64,000 bases of DNA from Methylomarinum sp. Ch1-1 (GCF_030717995.2 NZ_CP157743.1:248001-312000), one strand, 5' to 3'. Positions 19,501 to 35,766 are shown, counted from the first letter of the stretch. Program-made: numbers and translations. The notes: a model not told the origin generated them from the letters alone.

Positions 19501-21597
19501 TTAAGATACTTTTTTAATAATCGCTTCCGCAATATTTGCAGGTGCTTCATTATATTTATCAAACTGCATACTGTATGTTGCCCGACCTTGAGTCGCTGAA
19601 CGCAAATCAGTTGCATAACCAAACATTTCAGCCAGCGGCACTTCACATTCAATCAATTTACCGGCTGGAGAATCATCCATGCCATGGATCATTCCTCGAC
19701 GTCTATTAATATCGCCGACAACATCCCCCATATATTCCTCCGGGGTTACCACTTCAACCTTCATAATAGGTTCAAGCAACACAGGATTTGCAGTCTTAGC
19801 CCCTTCCTTGAAACCCATAGATCCTGCTATTTTGAAAGCCATTTCATTCGAATCGACATCATGATATGAACCATCGAACAAACTAACCTTTACATCAACA
19901 ACCGGGAAACCCGCTAGTATACCATTTTCCATCTGTTCTTGTATGCCTTTGTCTACCGCCGGGATATATTCCTTTGGAACGACGCCACCGACGACCTCAT
20001 TGACAAACTCATACCCTGCTCCCTGCTCTAAAGGCTCTATCCTAAGCCAGACATGACCATATTGCCCTCGACCACCAGACTGCCTTACAAACTTCCCTTC
20101 ACATTCAACTGTTTTCTTCACCGTCTCACGGTAAGCAACTTGTGGAGCACCTACATTTGCTTCCACATTAAATTCTCTTTGCATGCGATCAACGATAATC
20201 TCCAGATGCAACTCTCCCATCCCGGAAATGATCACCTGCCCCGACTCCTCATCGGTATTAACCCTGAACGAAGGATCTTCCTGCGCCAACTTGCCCAAGG
20301 CATTAGCCATTTTCTCTTGATCCGCCTTAGTTTTCGGCTCCACCGCAACCGCAATAACCGGCTCTGGAAACTCCATTCTTTCCAAGATGATAGAATCACC
20401 TATTTGACATAGAGTATCCCCGGTAGTCACATCTTTTAAGCCGATCGCCGCGGCGATATCTCCCGCCCTGACTTCCTTAACTTCTTCTCGGCTGTTTGCA
20501 TGCATTTGCACCAACCTTCCGATGCGCTCTTTTTTCCCCTTGACGGAATTAAACACCGCGTCCCCAGACTTCAGCACGCCTGAATAAACCCTGAAGAAAG
20601 CCAAGGACCCGACGAACGGGTCAGTCGCTATCTTAAAAGCTAACGCAGAAAAAGTCGCTTCATCATCGGCCGGCCTCGAGACCTCTTCTTCAGAGCCTTC
20701 GAGATGCCCTTTGATCGCCTCCACCTCAGCAGGCGACGGCATAAAATCAACGATGCCATCGAGCAGACTTTGAACGCCCTTGTTTTTAAACGCGGAACCG
20801 CAAAATACCGGCACCGCCTGATTGGCCAATGTCAATCGTCGCATCCCTTGCTTAATTTCTTCGTTGCTCAGCTCGCCCGCTTCCAGATACTTTTCCATCA
20901 AGTCATCCGATGCCTCGGCCGCCGCCTCGATCATATGCTCGCGCCATTCATCGGCGATCGCCTGCATGTCCTGTGGAATTTCCTTTTCCTCAAACGCCAT
21001 CCCCATGTTAGCGTCTTCCCAATAGATAGCCTTCATCTTGACCAGATCAACCACCCCGACAAAGCTATCTTCGGCGCCGATAGGCAATTGCATCGCAACC
21101 GGATTACTGCCTAGCCTTACTTTAATCTGTTCAACCACACGCAGAAAATCAGCACCAGAACGATCCATTTTATTAACAAAAGCCATTCTTGGGACATGAT
21201 ATTTATTCGCCTGTCGCCATACCGTTTCAGATTGGGGCTCAACCCCGCCTACTGCGCAAAACACCGCACATGCACCGTCAAGCACACGCAGAGAGCGCTC
21301 CACCTCGATCGTAAAATCAACGTGCCCCGGCGTATCGATGATATTGATACGGTGCTCGGGGTACTGCTTCCCCATGCCGGACCAAAAACAAGTGGTCGCA
21401 GCCGAGGTGATAGTAATCCCTCTCTCCTGCTCCTGCGCCATCCAATCCATGGTTGCGGCCCCATCATGCACCTCACCGATCTTGTGAGAAACACCGGTAT
21501 AGTAAAGTATGCGCTCGGTCGTCGTCGTCTTACCGGCATCGATGTGCGCCATGATACCGATATTGCGATAGCGACTTATTGGTGTTTTACGAGCCAC
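19501..21597 (-). CDS. fusA: Elongation factor G (main copy)
   Basis: Ribosomal translocase, 698 residues (E. coli 704). The P-loop AHIDAGKTT is at residues 17-25, followed by DTPGHVDFT and [10 protein letters not shown], then domains II to V ending in [20 protein letters not shown]. Str-operon position between rpsG and tufA identifies it as the housekeeping EF-G, in contrast to the paralogue at 1-1260. Confidence 0.99.
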   Translation of the reverse strand: MARKTPISRYRNIGIMAHIDAGKTTTTERILYYTGVSHKIGEVHDGAATMDWMAQEQERGITITSAATTCFWSGMGKQYPEHRINIIDTPGHVDFTIEVERSLRVLDGACAVFCAVGGVEPQSETVWRQANKYHVPRMAFVNKMDRSGADFLRVVEQIKVRLGSNPVAMQLPIGAEDSFVGVVDLVKMKAIYWEDANMGMAFEEKEIPQDMQAIADEWREHMIEAAAEASDDLMEKYLEAGELSNEEIKQGMRRLTLANQAVPVFCGSAFKNKGVQSLLDGIVDFMPSPAEVEAIKGHLEGSEEEVSRPADDEATFSALAFKIATDPFVGSLAFFRVYSGVLKSGDAVFNSVKGKKERIGRLVQMHANSREEVKEVRAGDIAAAIGLKDVTTGDTLCQIGDSIILERMEFPEPVIAVAVEPKTKADQEKMANALGKLAQEDPSFRVNTDEESGQVIISGMGELHLEIIVDRMQREFNVEANVGAPQVAYRETVKKTVECEGKFVRQSGGRGQYGHVWLRIEPLEQGAGYEFVNEVVGGVVPKEYIPAVDKGIQEQMENGILAGFPVVDVKVSLFDGSYHDVDSNEMAFKIAGSMGFKEGAKTANPVLLEPIMKVEVVTPEEYMGDVVGDINRRRGMIHGMDDSPAGKLIECEVPLAEMFGYATDLRSATQGRATYSMQFDKYNEAPANIAEAIIKKVS

Positions 21598-21623
21598 AAA
21601 CTTGTCCTAATCCAGATGCCGCA

Positions 21624-22097
<474 letters not shown>

Positions 22098-22104
22098 TCA
22101 ACCC

Positions 22105-22479
22105 TTAACCTTTTGGCTTCTTCGCACCATATTTGGAACGACCACACTTTCTACCATCTACGCCTGAGGTATCCAGGCTGCCACGAACGACGTGATAACG
22201 AACACCAGGCAAATCCTTGACACGACCACCTCTGATCAAAACCACGGAGTGCTCTTGCAGATTATGCCCCTCACCGCCGATGTAGCTACTGACTTCGGCG
22301 CCATTAGTCAACCTTACCCTAGCAACCTTTCTCAATGCCGAGTTTGGTTTTTTAGGCGTCGTCGTGTATACACGTGTACACACACCTCTTCTTTGAGGGC
22401 ATGCTTCCAATGCAGGAACATTGCTTTTTTCTACTTTTTTAGCGCGAGGCTTACGAACCAACTGATTGATCGTGGCCAT
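22105..22479 (-). CDS. rpsL: 30S ribosomal protein S12
   Basis: Decoding-centre protein, 124 residues as in E. coli. K43 (TTTPKKPNS) and K88 (GGRVKDLPG), the residues altered in streptomycin resistance, are wild type. First gene of the str operon, 110 or so bases downstream of a clear promoter and just after a leader hairpin. Confidence 0.99.
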   Translation of the reverse strand: MATINQLVRKPRAKKVEKSNVPALEACPQRRGVCTRVYTTTPKKPNSALRKVARVRLTNGAEVSSYIGGEGHNLQEHSVVLIRGGRVKDLPGVRYHVVRGSLDTSGVDGRKCGRSKYGAKKPKG

Positions 22480-22519
22480 ATCTTTATCACTCCGATATAC
22501 AAATTTTAACCGCCAGATA

Positions 22520-22556
22520 AGAAAAAGAACCGCTAAACAAACGCATAGCGGTTCTT
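22520..22556 (-). terminator. Terminator-like hairpin in the str-operon leader
   Basis: A perfect 11-bp stem AAGAACCGCTA / TAGCGGTTCTT (22525-22535 and 22546-22556) with a 10-base loop is followed on the - strand by TTTTTCTT. It lies downstream of rpoC and also downstream of the str promoter at 22597-22625, so it can stop rpoC read-through and may attenuate rpsL transcripts. Confidence 0.75.
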
Positions 22557-22596
22557 AATAATCATAGCCTGAGCCCTTGACTCATGTGAGCAGAGT

Positions 22597-22625
22597 ATAG
22601 TAACCCCATTTAAAATCATGGTCAA
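22597..22625 (-). promoter_or_regulatory. Str-operon (rpsL) sigma70 promoter
   Basis: On the - strand TTGACC (22625-22620) and TACTAT (22602-22597) are separated by exactly 17 bases. It sits between the rpoC stop and rpsL, with transcription predicted to start near 22590. Confidence 0.8.
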
Positions 22626-22645
22626 GTATTATTTAAACTTATTGA

Positions 22646-25600
22646 TTATTCAGTATTTAATGCCTGTTTTAATGCTTCTTCGACTTCATCGGTATCGACC
22701 GCTTGCACTGGAGGCTCAACCTCAGGGACCATCTCGGCTTGTCGTTTTTTACGGCGCTGCTCGTGGTAGGCCAAACCGGTCCCGGCAGGAATCAATCTCC
22801 CTACGATGACATTTTCCTTCAGCCCATTCAGACCGTCGTTAATCCCTCTAACTGCCGCATCCGTCAACACCCGTGTCGTTTCTTGGAACGATGCTGCAGA
22901 AATGAAGGATTCCGTAGCCAACGATGCCTTGGTGATGCCCAACAGCAATGATTCAAAGCTCGCCGGTATTTTTCCTTCTTTTTCCATCTGCATATTGATC
23001 GCATTGACCAATGTGCGCTCAACTTGCTCGCCCTTGACGAAGTCGGTTTCACCGGAAGCGGTAATTTCAACTTTTCTCAGCATTTGACGAATAATCGCCT
23101 CAATATGCTTATCATTGATTTTCACCCCTTGCAGACGGTAAACATCCTGGATCTCTTTAACCAGGTAATTGGCCAAATCTTCGATGCCTCTGAGACGCAG
23201 AATATCATGCGGCGTTAACTCACCTTCGGCAATCGTTTCACCTTTATCGACAAATTCCCCTTCGAACACGGTAATATGGCGCCATTTAGGTATCAGCGTT
23301 TCATGTTGCTCGCCTTCGGAGTCGGTAATAATAATACGCTGCTTACCCTTGGTCTCTTTACCGAAAGAAACCATACCGGTCGCTTCCGCCAAGATCGCAG
23401 GGTCTTTGGTTTTACGAGCCTCGAACAAGTCGGCGACACGCGGCAGACCCCCGGTAATATCACGGGTTTTACTGGATTCCTGAGGAATCCTAGCCAAGAC
23501 ATCACCGACCATCACTTCACCGCCATCTTTGATACTGGCGATCGCGCCGGTCGGCAAGAAGTATTGCGCCGGAATATCGGTTCCCGGCAGGTTGATCAAC
23601 TCGCCATGCTCATCGACCAATCTTACCATCGGCCGCAATTCCTTACCAGCCGCACTACGCTGTTTAGGATCGATCACCACGCGCGAGGTCAAGCCAGTTA
23701 CCTCATCCGATTGCTCTTGAACACTCAGGCCATCGATAAACTCTTTCAGCTGGATAAAGCCGTTAACCTCGGTGATGACCGGATGAGTATGCGGATCCCA
23801 GTTGACGACTATATCGCCGCCCTTAACTTCGCTACCATCCTCGACCGACAGCACCGCACCATAAGGAATCTTATAGCGCTCTCTTTCCCTGCCGTAATCA
23901 TCGACGATGCCGACTTCGCCCGATCTCGATACCGCCACCAAGTTACCTTCACGGTTCTTAACCGTTTTCAGGTTGCTCAGCTTAACGATACCAGCCGACT
24001 TGACCTGTACATTGCTGATCGCCGCCGACCGTGACGCTGCACCACCAATATGGAAGGTCCGCATCGTTAACTGCGTGCCCGGCTCGCCAATCGATTGCGC
24101 CGCGACGACGCCGACCGCCTCACCGATATTGACCAAATGGCCACGGCCTAAATCTCGACCGTAACACTTAGAACACACGCCATAACGACTTTCACAAGTG
24201 ATGATCGAGCGCACCAGCAACTGATCGATACCGTTTTGTTCCAGCACCATAACCAGGTGCTCATCAATCATCGTGCCGGCCGGAATCAGTACTTTTTCTC
24301 CGGATTGATCGGTGACATCCAGCGCATTGACCCGTCCCAAGACTCGTTCGGACAACGGTTCGACAACATCACCGCCCTCAATGATCGGCATCAACGTCAA
24401 GCCATTCTCGGTGCCGCAATCATCTTCAGAAATAACCAAATCCTGCGCCACATCCACTAAACGTCTGGTCAAATAACCGGAGTTAGCAGTTTTCAATGCG
24501 GTGTCGGCCAGGCCTTTACGCGCACCGTGCGTGGAAATAAAGTATTGCAATACGTCCAAACCTTCCCTGAAGTTAGCGGTAATCGGCGTTTCGATAATCG
24601 AGCCATCCGGCTTCGCCATCAACCCCCGCATCCCAGCTAACTGACGAATCTGCGCAGCGGAGCCCCGCGCCCCAGATTCCGCCATCATGAAGATCGAGTT
24701 GAACGATTTCTGCAAGACCGTTTCTCCGTCGGCGTTGACGACTTCATCCTGACCTAGACCTTCCATCATCACCTTGGCGACTTGATCGTTGGCATGCGAC
24801 CAAATATCGACGACCTTGTTATAGCGTTCACCGTCGGTCACCAGGCCGGAGGCATACTGACTTTGGATTTCATTCACTTCCATATCCGCATTGCTGATAA
24901 TTTCGGCTTTTTTAGCCGGAATTTCCATGTCTTCGATACCAAATGAAACGCCGGAACGCGTCGCCCATTTGAAGCCCAGATACATCAGCTTATCGGCCAA
25001 AATAACGGTATCCTTGATCCCTAGATGACGATAGCTGTAGTTGATCAGCTTGGAAATATTTTTTTTCGTCATGTCGACATTGACCACATCAAACGGCATG
25101 CCGTCCGGGACGATATCCCAAATCAAGGCCCGACCGACCGTGGTTTCTTTACGACTGACTTTCTCTGCGACCTCACCATCTTCATTGGTGACTTTTTCGG
25201 TCACACGCACCTGAATTTTGCTCTGCAATTCAACCTGTCTGCTGTCCAGCGCCTTGAACACTTCTTCGACATCGGCAAAGATACCGCCCTCACCGCGAGC
25301 ATTAACTTTCTCACGGCTGATGAAATACAAGCCCAAAACCACGTCCTGAGATGGATTGATCACCGGCTCGCCGTTTGCGGGAGACAATATATTATTGGTC
25401 GCCATCATCAAGGTGCGCGCTTCCAATTGCGCCTCGATGGACAAAGGAATATGCACGGCCATTTGGTCGCCATCGAAGTCGGCGTTGAAGGCGCTACAAA
25501 CCAATGGGTGCAGCTGAATCGCCTTACCCTCGATCAAGATAGGCTCGAAGGCCTGAATACCCAATCTATGTAGAGTCGGAGCACGGTTCAGCAATACCGG

Positions 25601-26857
25601 GTGCTCGCGTATCACTTCCTCGAGGATATCCCAGACTTCGGCGCCTTCGCGCTCCACCATTTTCTTGGCGGCTTTAATCGTTGTCGCCAAACCGCGCAAT
25701 TGCAATTTACTGAAAATAAAGGGCTTGAACAGCTCCAGCGCCATTTTCTTAGGCAAGCCGCATTGATGCAATCTCAGAGTCGGACCGACGACGATCACCG
25801 AACGACCGGAATAATCGACCCGTTTACCCAACAAGTTCTGTCTGAAACGACCTTGCTTGCCTTTAATCATATCGGCCAGCGATTTCAGCGGTCTTCTGTT
25901 AGTGCCGGTAATCGCGCGACCGCGGCGTCCATTATCCAATAACGCGTCGACCGACTCCTGCAGCATACGCTTTTCGTTGCGCACGATGATATCCGGCGCA
26001 TTCAAGTCCAACAAACGGTTCAAGCGATTGTTTCTGTTGATGACTCGACGATATAGATCGTTCAGATCCGACGTTGCGAAACGTCCGCCATCCAATGGTA
26101 CTAAGGGGCGCAATTCCGGTGGCAAGACCGGCAGGACCGTCATGATCATCCATTCAGGACGGTTGTTCGACGCCAACAGCGAATCGATGACTTTCAGACG
26201 TTTCGAAAACTTCTTGATCTTGGTTTCCGAGTTAGTCGAATTGATCTCTTCGCGCAGTATTTTGACCTCTTCCTGCAAATCGATCGATTTCAGTAAGTCA
26301 TAAATCGCTTCCGCACCCATTTTGGCGTCAAAGTCATCGCCATATTCTTCCACTGCATCGAGATACTCATCGTCGGTTAGCAGCTGTCCCCGCTCCATCG
26401 GCGTCATGCCCGGATCGAGCACGACAAAGGATTCAAAATACAATACACGTTCGATCGCGCGCAGCGTCATATCCAGCAACAAGGCGATCCTGGACGGCAA
26501 CGACTTCAGGAACCAGATATGCGCCACGGGGCTGGCCAAATCGATATGCCCCATTCTTTCACGGCGCACTTTGGACAGTGTTACCTCAACGCCGCATTTT
26601 TCACAGATCACCCCGCGATGCTTCAGCCGCTTGTATTTGCCGCACAAGCATTCATAATCGCTGACTGGCCCGAAAATTTTCGCGCAAAACAAACCGTCGC
26701 GCTCGGGTTTAAAGGTACGATAGTTGATGGTTTCAGGTTTCTTGACTTCGCCATAAGACCATGAACGGATCATATCCGGCGATGCCAAACCAATACGAAT
26801 TGAGTCAAAGTCGTCTGTCCGACCTTGACGTTTTAGGAAATTCATTAAATCTTTCAA
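22646..26857 (-). CDS. rpoC: RNA polymerase beta' subunit
   Basis: Catalytic subunit of 1403 residues (E. coli 1407). The Mg-binding [12 protein letters not shown] motif is present, as are the N-terminal zinc site ([20 protein letters not shown]), the second zinc site ([16 protein letters not shown]) and the trigger-loop region ([20 protein letters not shown]). It follows rpoB after 61 bases and ends in the omega-contacting tail. Confidence 0.99.
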   Translation of the reverse strand: MKDLMNFLKRQGRTDDFDSIRIGLASPDMIRSWSYGEVKKPETINYRTFKPERDGLFCAKIFGPVSDYECLCGKYKRLKHRGVICEKCGVEVTLSKVRRERMGHIDLASPVAHIWFLKSLPSRIALLLDMTLRAIERVLYFESFVVLDPGMTPMERGQLLTDDEYLDAVEEYGDDFDAKMGAEAIYDLLKSIDLQEEVKILREEINSTNSETKIKKFSKRLKVIDSLLASNNRPEWMIMTVLPVLPPELRPLVPLDGGRFATSDLNDLYRRVINRNNRLNRLLDLNAPDIIVRNEKRMLQESVDALLDNGRRGRAITGTNRRPLKSLADMIKGKQGRFRQNLLGKRVDYSGRSVIVVGPTLRLHQCGLPKKMALELFKPFIFSKLQLRGLATTIKAAKKMVEREGAEVWDILEEVIREHPVLLNRAPTLHRLGIQAFEPILIEGKAIQLHPLVCSAFNADFDGDQMAVHIPLSIEAQLEARTLMMATNNILSPANGEPVINPSQDVVLGLYFISREKVNARGEGGIFADVEEVFKALDSRQVELQSKIQVRVTEKVTNEDGEVAEKVSRKETTVGRALIWDIVPDGMPFDVVNVDMTKKNISKLINYSYRHLGIKDTVILADKLMYLGFKWATRSGVSFGIEDMEIPAKKAEIISNADMEVNEIQSQYASGLVTDGERYNKVVDIWSHANDQVAKVMMEGLGQDEVVNADGETVLQKSFNSIFMMAESGARGSAAQIRQLAGMRGLMAKPDGSIIETPITANFREGLDVLQYFISTHGARKGLADTALKTANSGYLTRRLVDVAQDLVISEDDCGTENGLTLMPIIEGGDVVEPLSERVLGRVNALDVTDQSGEKVLIPAGTMIDEHLVMVLEQNGIDQLLVRSIITCESRYGVCSKCYGRDLGRGHLVNIGEAVGVVAAQSIGEPGTQLTMRTFHIGGAASRSAAISNVQVKSAGIVKLSNLKTVKNREGNLVAVSRSGEVGIVDDYGRERERYKIPYGAVLSVEDGSEVKGGDIVVNWDPHTHPVITEVNGFIQLKEFIDGLSVQEQSDEVTGLTSRVVIDPKQRSAAGKELRPMVRLVDEHGELINLPGTDIPAQYFLPTGAIASIKDGGEVMVGDVLARIPQESSKTRDITGGLPRVADLFEARKTKDPAILAEATGMVSFGKETKGKQRIIITDSEGEQHETLIPKWRHITVFEGEFVDKGETIAEGELTPHDILRLRGIEDLANYLVKEIQDVYRLQGVKINDKHIEAIIRQMLRKVEITASGETDFVKGEQVERTLVNAINMQMEKEGKIPASFESLLLGITKASLATESFISAASFQETTRVLTDAAVRGINDGLNGLKENVIVGRLIPAGTGLAYHEQRRKKRQAEMVPEVEPPVQAVDTDEVEEALKQALNTE

Positions 26858-26918
26858 GAGCTTGTCCTCTCTGTTACTACCTGATAGTTACCGGATTCTG
26901 ACTGGCCGAGTGGAGCGA

Positions 26919-30995
<4,077 letters not shown>

Positions 30996-31054
30996 ATTGC
31001 TTCCAAACCTTTTCGTCAAAGATTATTTACTACTGCTTGTCTATTGCAAACAGC

Positions 31055-31108
31055 AAAAGGCCGGCGACAGAAATGCCACCAGCCCTGTTTAATTAGGCTT
31101 TACAGCCT
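31055..31108 (-). promoter_or_regulatory. rplL-rpoB intercistronic attenuator
   Basis: Read on the - strand, an 11-bp stem (31084-31074 with 31069-31059, including G-U pairs) closes a TTTC loop and is followed by TTTTGC, a weak intrinsic terminator. A smaller hairpin AGGCT/AGCCT lies just before it at 31095-31108. E. coli has an attenuator in the same place that sets the ratio of ribosomal protein to polymerase. Confidence 0.75.
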
Positions 31109-31127
31109 GATCGGTCAGTCAAAATAG

Positions 31128-31505
31128 TTATTTAATTTCGACTGAAGCGCCTGCATCTTCCAGCTCTTTCTTAGCTGCTTCGGCATCTTCTTTGCTGACA
31201 CCTTCTTTCAGTGTCGTTGGCGCGCCTTCAACGGCTTCTTTCGCTTCTTTCAGACCCAGGCCTGTCATGCCGCGCACCGCTTTAATGACGGCAACTTTGT
31301 TAGAACCGAATGATGTCATGACAACATCGAATTCAGTTTGTTCCGCCGCAGCGCCGGCTTCACCGCCAGCAGCAGGCGCAGCAACAGCAACAGCGGCTGC
31401 TGCAGAAACGCCGAATTTTTCTTCCATTGCAGAGATCAGATCAACGACCTCCATAACGCTCATGTTTGAGATCGCTTCCAAGATATCTTCTTGTGAAAGT
31501 GCCAT
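31128..31505 (-). CDS. rplL: 50S ribosomal protein L7/L12
   Basis: Stalk protein that recruits translation factors, 125 residues. It has the dimerising N-domain ([20 protein letters not shown]), an alanine-rich hinge ([20 protein letters not shown]) and the factor-binding C-domain ([20 protein letters not shown]). It follows rplJ after 48 bases, and present in several copies per ribosome it is usually the most abundant product of this operon. Confidence 0.99.
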   Translation of the reverse strand: MALSQEDILEAISNMSVMEVVDLISAMEEKFGVSAAAAVAVAAPAAGGEAGAAAEQTEFDVVMTSFGSNKVAVIKAVRGMTGLGLKEAKEAVEGAPTTLKEGVSKEDAEAAKKELEDAGASVEIK

Positions 31506-31553
31506 TATTGTTTCCTCTATAATATTAGGTTTAAAACTGGTGTAAAAGTTAGC

Positions 31554-32081
31554 TTATGCCGCTTCTTTCTGGTCTTTAATCGCAGCCACTGTGCGGACCA
31601 ATTTTGCGTGAGGCTCCGCCAAAGTACGAACAAATTTCTCGACCGGCGCCTTCATCACAGACATCAGCATGCTGATGGACTGATCGTAAGTCGGCAGAGA
31701 AGCCAGGCGTTTCAATTCGGATGCGTCATAGAGTTGACCACCGATTGAAACAAGCTTGGCGACTAACTTGTCATGTTCTTTGGAGAAATCACTGACCAGT
31801 CGAGCTGCGCTACCCGGATCTTCCATTGAAAAAGCAAGAATGAGTGGACCCACCATCCCTTCTTGCATGCATTCAAATTCAGTTCCTTCGACAGCTTTCT
31901 TAGCCAATGTGTTTTTGACCACACGCAGATAAACGCCCGTCTCTCTCGCAGTCTTACGCAACTGAGTTAATTCAGTCACCGTTAAACCACGATATTCCGC
32001 TGCGACAGCAGAGTGAGCCTGAGCGGCGATTGCAGCAACTTCTTCGACGACTGTTTTTTTGTCATCTAATCTTAATGCCAC
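31554..32081 (-). CDS. rplJ: 50S ribosomal protein L10
   Basis: Stalk base that carries the L7/L12 dimers, 175 residues. The start is a GTG at 32079-32081 with a strong GGAGG Shine-Dalgarno. Block MALRLDDKKTVVEEVAAIAA and the rRNA-binding part AAEYRGLTVTELTQLRKTAR are typical. The preceding leader contains the conserved L10 autoregulatory structure. Confidence 0.98.
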   Translation of the reverse strand: MALRLDDKKTVVEEVAAIAAQAHSAVAAEYRGLTVTELTQLRKTARETGVYLRVVKNTLAKKAVEGTEFECMQEGMVGPLILAFSMEDPGSAARLVSDFSKEHDKLVAKLVSIGGQLYDASELKRLASLPTYDQSISMLMSVMKAPVEKFVRTLAEPHAKLVRTVAAIKDQKEAA

Positions 32082-32255
32082 AGTTTACCTCCGAGCATGG
32101 TTCCAGAGCTCTGCTCCGGAATTAACAATATGTATCCGATGGATACCCCTTTTACGGTCCCTTTACCAGTCAAGCCGGTTAAAGCTTCCGTCTGCGTAGG
32201 CTATTAAGCATTTGCCCCTACGGTCTTTGACGGTTGCCAGAATACCGGCAACCCA
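32082..32255 (-). promoter_or_regulatory. Ribosomal protein L10 mRNA leader
   Basis: The - strand sequence from 32232 to 32188 reads CGTCAAAGACCGTAGGGGCA, then TGCTTAATAGCCTACGCAGACGG. It matches the E. coli L10 leader core (CGTC.AAGACCGCAGG...CTTAAT...CCTGCGTAGACGG) to which the L10-(L12)4 complex binds to repress rplJL translation. A further hairpin GGTTGCCGGTATTCTGGCAACC lies just upstream near 32233-32255. Confidence 0.85.
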
Positions 32256-32269
32256 AAGTTTCTTGATAA

Positions 32270-32965
32270 TCAGATTTGAATGCTGTTCTGATCAATACAC
32301 AGGCCTGGACCCATGGTTGATGACAGTGAAATCTTTTTAAAATACACGCCTTTTGCCGCTGCTGGCTTGGCTTTTTTCAAGTCGGCGACCAGATATTCCA
32401 GATTTTGTACAAGCGCAGTTTCATCGAACGAAACCTTACCGATGGAACAATGCACGATACCGGCTTTATCTGCGCGATATCTGACCTGACCGGACTTGGC
32501 ATTGGTGACCGCAGTCGCCACATCAGGCGTTACCGTGCCGACTTTAGGGTTAGGCATCAAGCCTCTAGGCCCCAAGATCTGACCCAATTGACCGACGACA
32601 CGCATCGCATCAGGAGAAGCAATGACGACATCAAAGTCCATCTCACCCTTCTTAACCTGATCCGCCAGATCTTCCATGCCTACGATATCGGCGCCCGCTT
32701 CTTTTGCGGCGTCGGCATTAGGTCCCTGGGTAAACACAGCGACACGAACCGTTTTACCGGTTCCGTTTGGCAGCACCGAGGCGCCGCGCACATTCTGGTC
32801 TGATTTTCTTGGATCAACCCCCAGGTTCACACTGACATCGATCGCTTCATCAAACTTGCTATTGGCGAATTCCTTCAATAAGGCAACGGCTTCAGAGATG
32901 CTGTATTGCTGAGTCTTGTCGACTTTCGCCTGTATTAATTTAGCTTTCTTGCTTAATTTAGCCAT
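32270..32965 (-). CDS. rplA: 50S ribosomal protein L1
   Basis: L1-stalk protein that helps release E-site tRNA, 231 residues (E. coli 234). Block [20 protein letters not shown] is the family signature. Its start overlaps the rplK stop by one base. In E. coli L1 represses the rplK-rplA pair; the leader here was not resolved. Confidence 0.98.
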   Translation of the reverse strand: MAKLSKKAKLIQAKVDKTQQYSISEAVALLKEFANSKFDEAIDVSVNLGVDPRKSDQNVRGASVLPNGTGKTVRVAVFTQGPNADAAKEAGADIVGMEDLADQVKKGEMDFDVVIASPDAMRVVGQLGQILGPRGLMPNPKVGTVTPDVATAVTNAKSGQVRYRADKAGIVHCSIGKVSFDETALVQNLEYLVADLKKAKPAAAKGVYFKKISLSSTMGPGLCIDQNSIQI

Positions 32966-33396
32966 TATGCTCCCTCCACTGTCAGCCCCATGCTTCTCGC
33001 ACTACCCTCAATGATCCTGACTGCCGCCTCTAAATCTGCAGCATTCAGGTCTTCCATTTTGGTGTTAGCGATTTCTTCCAACTGCGCACGCGTGACGCTG
33101 CCAACCTTAGCGGAATTCGGAGTGCTGCTGCCTTTTTTAATCCCGGCCGCCTTCATCAACAAGATTGACGCAGGAGGTGTTTTAGTGATAAAAGTAAAGC
33201 TCTTATCATTATAAACGGTGATCACGACGGGAATCGGCAGGCCTTTTTCCACATCCTGTGTCTTGGCGTTAAACGCCTTACAAAACTCCATGATGTTGAC
33301 GCCGCGCTGACCCAGCGCAGGACCTACCGGAGGACTTGGATTTGCCTCGCCGGCTTTAATTTGCAGCTTAATATACGCTTCAATTTTTTTTGCCAT
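32965..33396 (-). CDS. rplK: 50S ribosomal protein L11
   Basis: GTPase-centre protein that binds 23S rRNA and is needed for RelA activation, 143 residues. It opens [20 protein letters not shown] and contains the proline-rich [19 protein letters not shown]. Follows nusG with a hairpin in the 102-base spacer. Confidence 0.98.
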   Translation of the reverse strand: MAKKIEAYIKLQIKAGEANPSPPVGPALGQRGVNIMEFCKAFNAKTQDVEKGLPIPVVITVYNDKSFTFITKTPPASILLMKAAGIKKGSSTPNSAKVGSVTRAQLEEIANTKMEDLNAADLEAAVRIIEGSARSMGLTVEGA

Positions 33397-33441
33397 TATT
33401 TACTCCAATTGGGTTCAGACGCATTTCAGCTCCCCTTACAA

Positions 33442-33474
33442 ACAAAAATCCCCGCCACCTTATGGACAGGGATT
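33442..33474 (-). terminator. Hairpin in the nusG-rplK spacer
   Basis: On the - strand AATCCCTGTCC pairs with GGTGGCGGGGATT across a short loop and is followed by TTTTTG (33474 to 33442). It can be a partial terminator of secE-nusG or a processing stem ahead of rplK. No convincing promoter is visible after it. Confidence 0.5.
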
Positions 33475-33498
33475 CGTACAAACTTAATTTAGTCAATC

Positions 33499-34032
33499 TT
33501 ATATTTTCTCAACCTGACCAAATTCCAGCTCCACCGGGGTCGAACGACCAAAAATCAGAACCGAAACCCTCAGGCGACTCTTTTCGTAATTGACTTCTTC
33601 GATATTGCCGTTAAAGTCCTTAAACGGCCCATCTATAATCCTGACAACCTCACCCGCCTCAAACAACACCTTAGGCCTAGGCTTGTTAACACCCTCTTCC
33701 ACCCTATTCAGGATAGAATTAGCTTCTTTTTCCGATATAGGCGCCGGACGATCCGACGTACCACCGATAAAACCCAAAACCCTTGGCACATTTCGCACCA
33801 AATGCCAAGTTTCATCAGTCAACTCCATTTGAACCAAAACATAGCCGGGAAAAAACTTTCTTTCGCTTTTCCGTTGTTGCCCCATCCGCATCTCAACAAC
33901 CTCTTCGGTTGGAACCAGTATTTTTCCAAAATACTTCTGCAGACCCTCCCTTTCTATCCTTTCTTCTAAAGCCTGCTTTACCTTGTTCTCGAAATTCGAA
34001 TAAGCATGAACCACATACCAACGAAGCGCCAT
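33499..34032 (-). CDS. nusG: Transcription elongation/antitermination factor NusG
   Basis: Links RNA polymerase to Rho and to the ribosome (via S10). It is 177 residues with the NGN domain ([40 protein letters not shown]) and the C-terminal KOW domain ([20 protein letters not shown]). Three bases separate it from secE, as in nearly all bacteria. Confidence 0.98.
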   Translation of the reverse strand: MALRWYVVHAYSNFENKVKQALEERIEREGLQKYFGKILVPTEEVVEMRMGQQRKSERKFFPGYVLVQMELTDETWHLVRNVPRVLGFIGGTSDRPAPISEKEANSILNRVEEGVNKPRPKVLFEAGEVVRIIDGPFKDFNGNIEEVNYEKSRLRVSVLIFGRSTPVELEFGQVEKI

Positions 34033-34035
34033 GCC

Positions 34036-34413
34036 CTAACCCCCCTGACCTGTCAGGAGACGAACACCCCAGAACAAGAACATGTCGAGCAACCACAGCA
34101 CCAAACCCACGACAAACACCATGCCAAAAACCAGCAAAGTCGTCCGTATCGTCTCTTCACGAGTTGGCCAAACAACCTTTCTAACTTCCTGCTTAGACTC
34201 TAGCGCAAAGCCCCACACATTTCGCCCTAACGCCGTCGTTAAAAGCAAACCCAGAGCGACTATAACAATTGCAACCAGGCCTAACACCCGATAAAGCAAC
34301 ATAAATTCCGAGAAATGATAAAAAGCGGTTATCCCGGCGATAACAATGACTACCGAAAAGAAATGCTTGACGATATCAACTATCGAGGTCGCTTCTTGTG
34401 CCTGTGCGTTCAT
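34036..34413 (-). CDS. secE: Protein translocase subunit SecE
   Basis: Membrane partner that clamps SecY. It is 125 residues, the three-helix proteobacterial form: two N-terminal membrane segments (residues about 16-34 and 40-60) and the conserved essential third one (VFGMVFVVGLVLWLLDMFLF) preceded by the amphipathic EVRKVVWPTREET helix. Located between tRNA-Trp and nusG. Confidence 0.97.
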   Translation of the reverse strand: MNAQAQEATSIVDIVKHFFSVVIVIAGITAFYHFSEFMLLYRVLGLVAIVIVALGLLLTTALGRNVWGFALESKQEVRKVVWPTREETIRTTLLVFGMVFVVGLVLWLLDMFLFWGVRLLTGQGG

Positions 34414-34452
34414 TTAGACCAACATGAAGTGTATTTAAGACAATCCTCTGAA

Positions 34453-34528
34453 TGGCAGGCCAGGAGGGACTCGAACCCCCAACTTGCGGTTTTGGAGACC
34501 GCTGCTCTACCAATTGAACTACTGACCT
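34453..34528 (-). tRNA. tRNA-Trp (anticodon CCA)
   Basis: 76 bases with the encoded CCA end. The acceptor stem AGGTCAG pairs with its 3' arm, the anticodon loop shows CTCCAAA with anticodon CCA, and the T-loop GGTTCGAGTCC is canonical. It sits between tufB and secE, as in E. coli. Confidence 0.97.
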
Positions 34529-34575
34529 ATTCAGAAAACCTGGTTGAGCTGGTGATTATACACCAGCCCTTTTAA

Positions 34576-35766
34576 TTATTCAATAATTGAAGCAACAACA
34601 CCCGCACCGACGGTACGACCACCTTCACGGACCGCGAAACGCAGACCATCGTTCATCGCAATTGGCGCAATCAGTTTAACTTCAACGGTCACGTTGTCGC
34701 CCGGCATCACCATTTCCACGCCTTCCGGCAATTCAACCGCACCGGTCACGTCAGTCGTTCTGAAGTAGAACTGCGGACGGTAACCGTTGAAGAAAGGCGT
34801 ATGGCGACCGCCTTCGTCTTTAGACAGTACATAGATTTCTGCTTTGAAATGCGTATGTGGAGTGATGGTGCCAACGTGCGCCAATACCTGACCACGCTCG
34901 ACTTCGTCACGCTTGGTGCCGCGCAACAGGACACCGACGTTGTCGCCCGCTTCACCTTGATCCAGCAGCTTGCGGAACATTTCCACGCCCGTACACGTGG
35001 TTTTAGTCGTTTCCTTAATGCCGACGATCTCGATTTCTTCACCGACCTTGATTACGCCGCGCTCGACACGACCCGTGACTACGGTGCCGCGACCGGAGAT
35101 CGAGAACACGTCTTCGATAGGCATCAGGAATGGACCGTCTACTGCACGTTTAGGCTCCGGAATGTAACTATCCAGCGCTTCAACCAGTTTCACCACGGCA
35201 GGTACACCGATTTCGCTAGTATCGCCTTCCAACGCTTTCAGCGCAGAACCCACGATGATAGGCGTATCGTCGCCTGGGAATTCATAAGCATCCAGCAATT
35301 CACGAACTTCCATTTCCACCAATTCGATCAATTCTTCATCATCGACCATATCGGCTTTATTCAAAAACACAACGATGTATGGGACGCCGACCTGTCTAGA
35401 CAGCAGGATGTGCTCACGAGTTTGTGGCATCGGACCGTCAGCCGCCGAACACACCAGGATCGCGCCGTCCATCTGCGCCGCACCGGTAATCATGTTTTTA
35501 ACATAGTCGGCGTGACCTGGGCAGTCGACGTGCGCATAGTGACGCGTTTCTGACTCATATTCTACGTGTGACGTCGCGATGGTGATACCGCGCTCACGTT
35601 CTTCCGGTGCGTTATCGATCTGATCGAAGGCTCTGGCTTCGCCGCCTCGCAATTCAGCCATTACCTTAGTTAACGCCGCTGTTAATGTTGTTTTACCGTG
35701 GTCAACGTGGCCAATGGTTCCTACGTTTACGTGCGGTTTCGTTCTTTCAAATTTTTCTTTAGCCAT
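34576..35766 (-). CDS. tufB: Elongation factor Tu, copy B
   Basis: 396 residues that by eye equal the product of 18282-19472. The start at MAKEKFERT is fixed by that copy; a longer reading to 35787 adds seven unsupported residues. The genes differ at scattered third positions, and their flanks are unrelated beyond the last codons. It lies in a tRNA-Tyr/Gly/Thr-tufB-tRNA-Trp unit, the same design as the E. coli thrU-tyrU-glyT-thrT-tufB operon without the first tRNA. Confidence 0.99.
   Translation of the reverse strand: MAKEKFERTKPHVNVGTIGHVDHGKTTLTAALTKVMAELRGGEARAFDQIDNAPEERERGITIATSHVEYESETRHYAHVDCPGHADYVKNMITGAAQMDGAILVCSAADGPMPQTREHILLSRQVGVPYIVVFLNKADMVDDEELIELVEMEVRELLDAYEFPGDDTPIIVGSALKALEGDTSEIGVPAVVKLVEALDSYIPEPKRAVDGPFLMPIEDVFSISGRGTVVTGRVERGVIKVGEEIEIVGIKETTKTTCTGVEMFRKLLDQGEAGDNVGVLLRGTKRDEVERGQVLAHVGTITPHTHFKAEIYVLSKDEGGRHTPFFNGYRPQFYFRTTDVTGAVELPEGVEMVMPGDNVTVEVKLIAPIAMNDGLRFAVREGGRTVGAGVVASIIE

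Noticed and set aside
23276-24034. 252-codon + frame opposite rpoC
   Set aside because: Antisense shadow of a conserved essential gene; no known domain in it.
33490-33495. TTGACT on the - strand in the nusG-rplK spacer as a rplK promoter
   Set aside because: No -10 box at 16-18 bases; the nearest TACGAA is 12 bases away.
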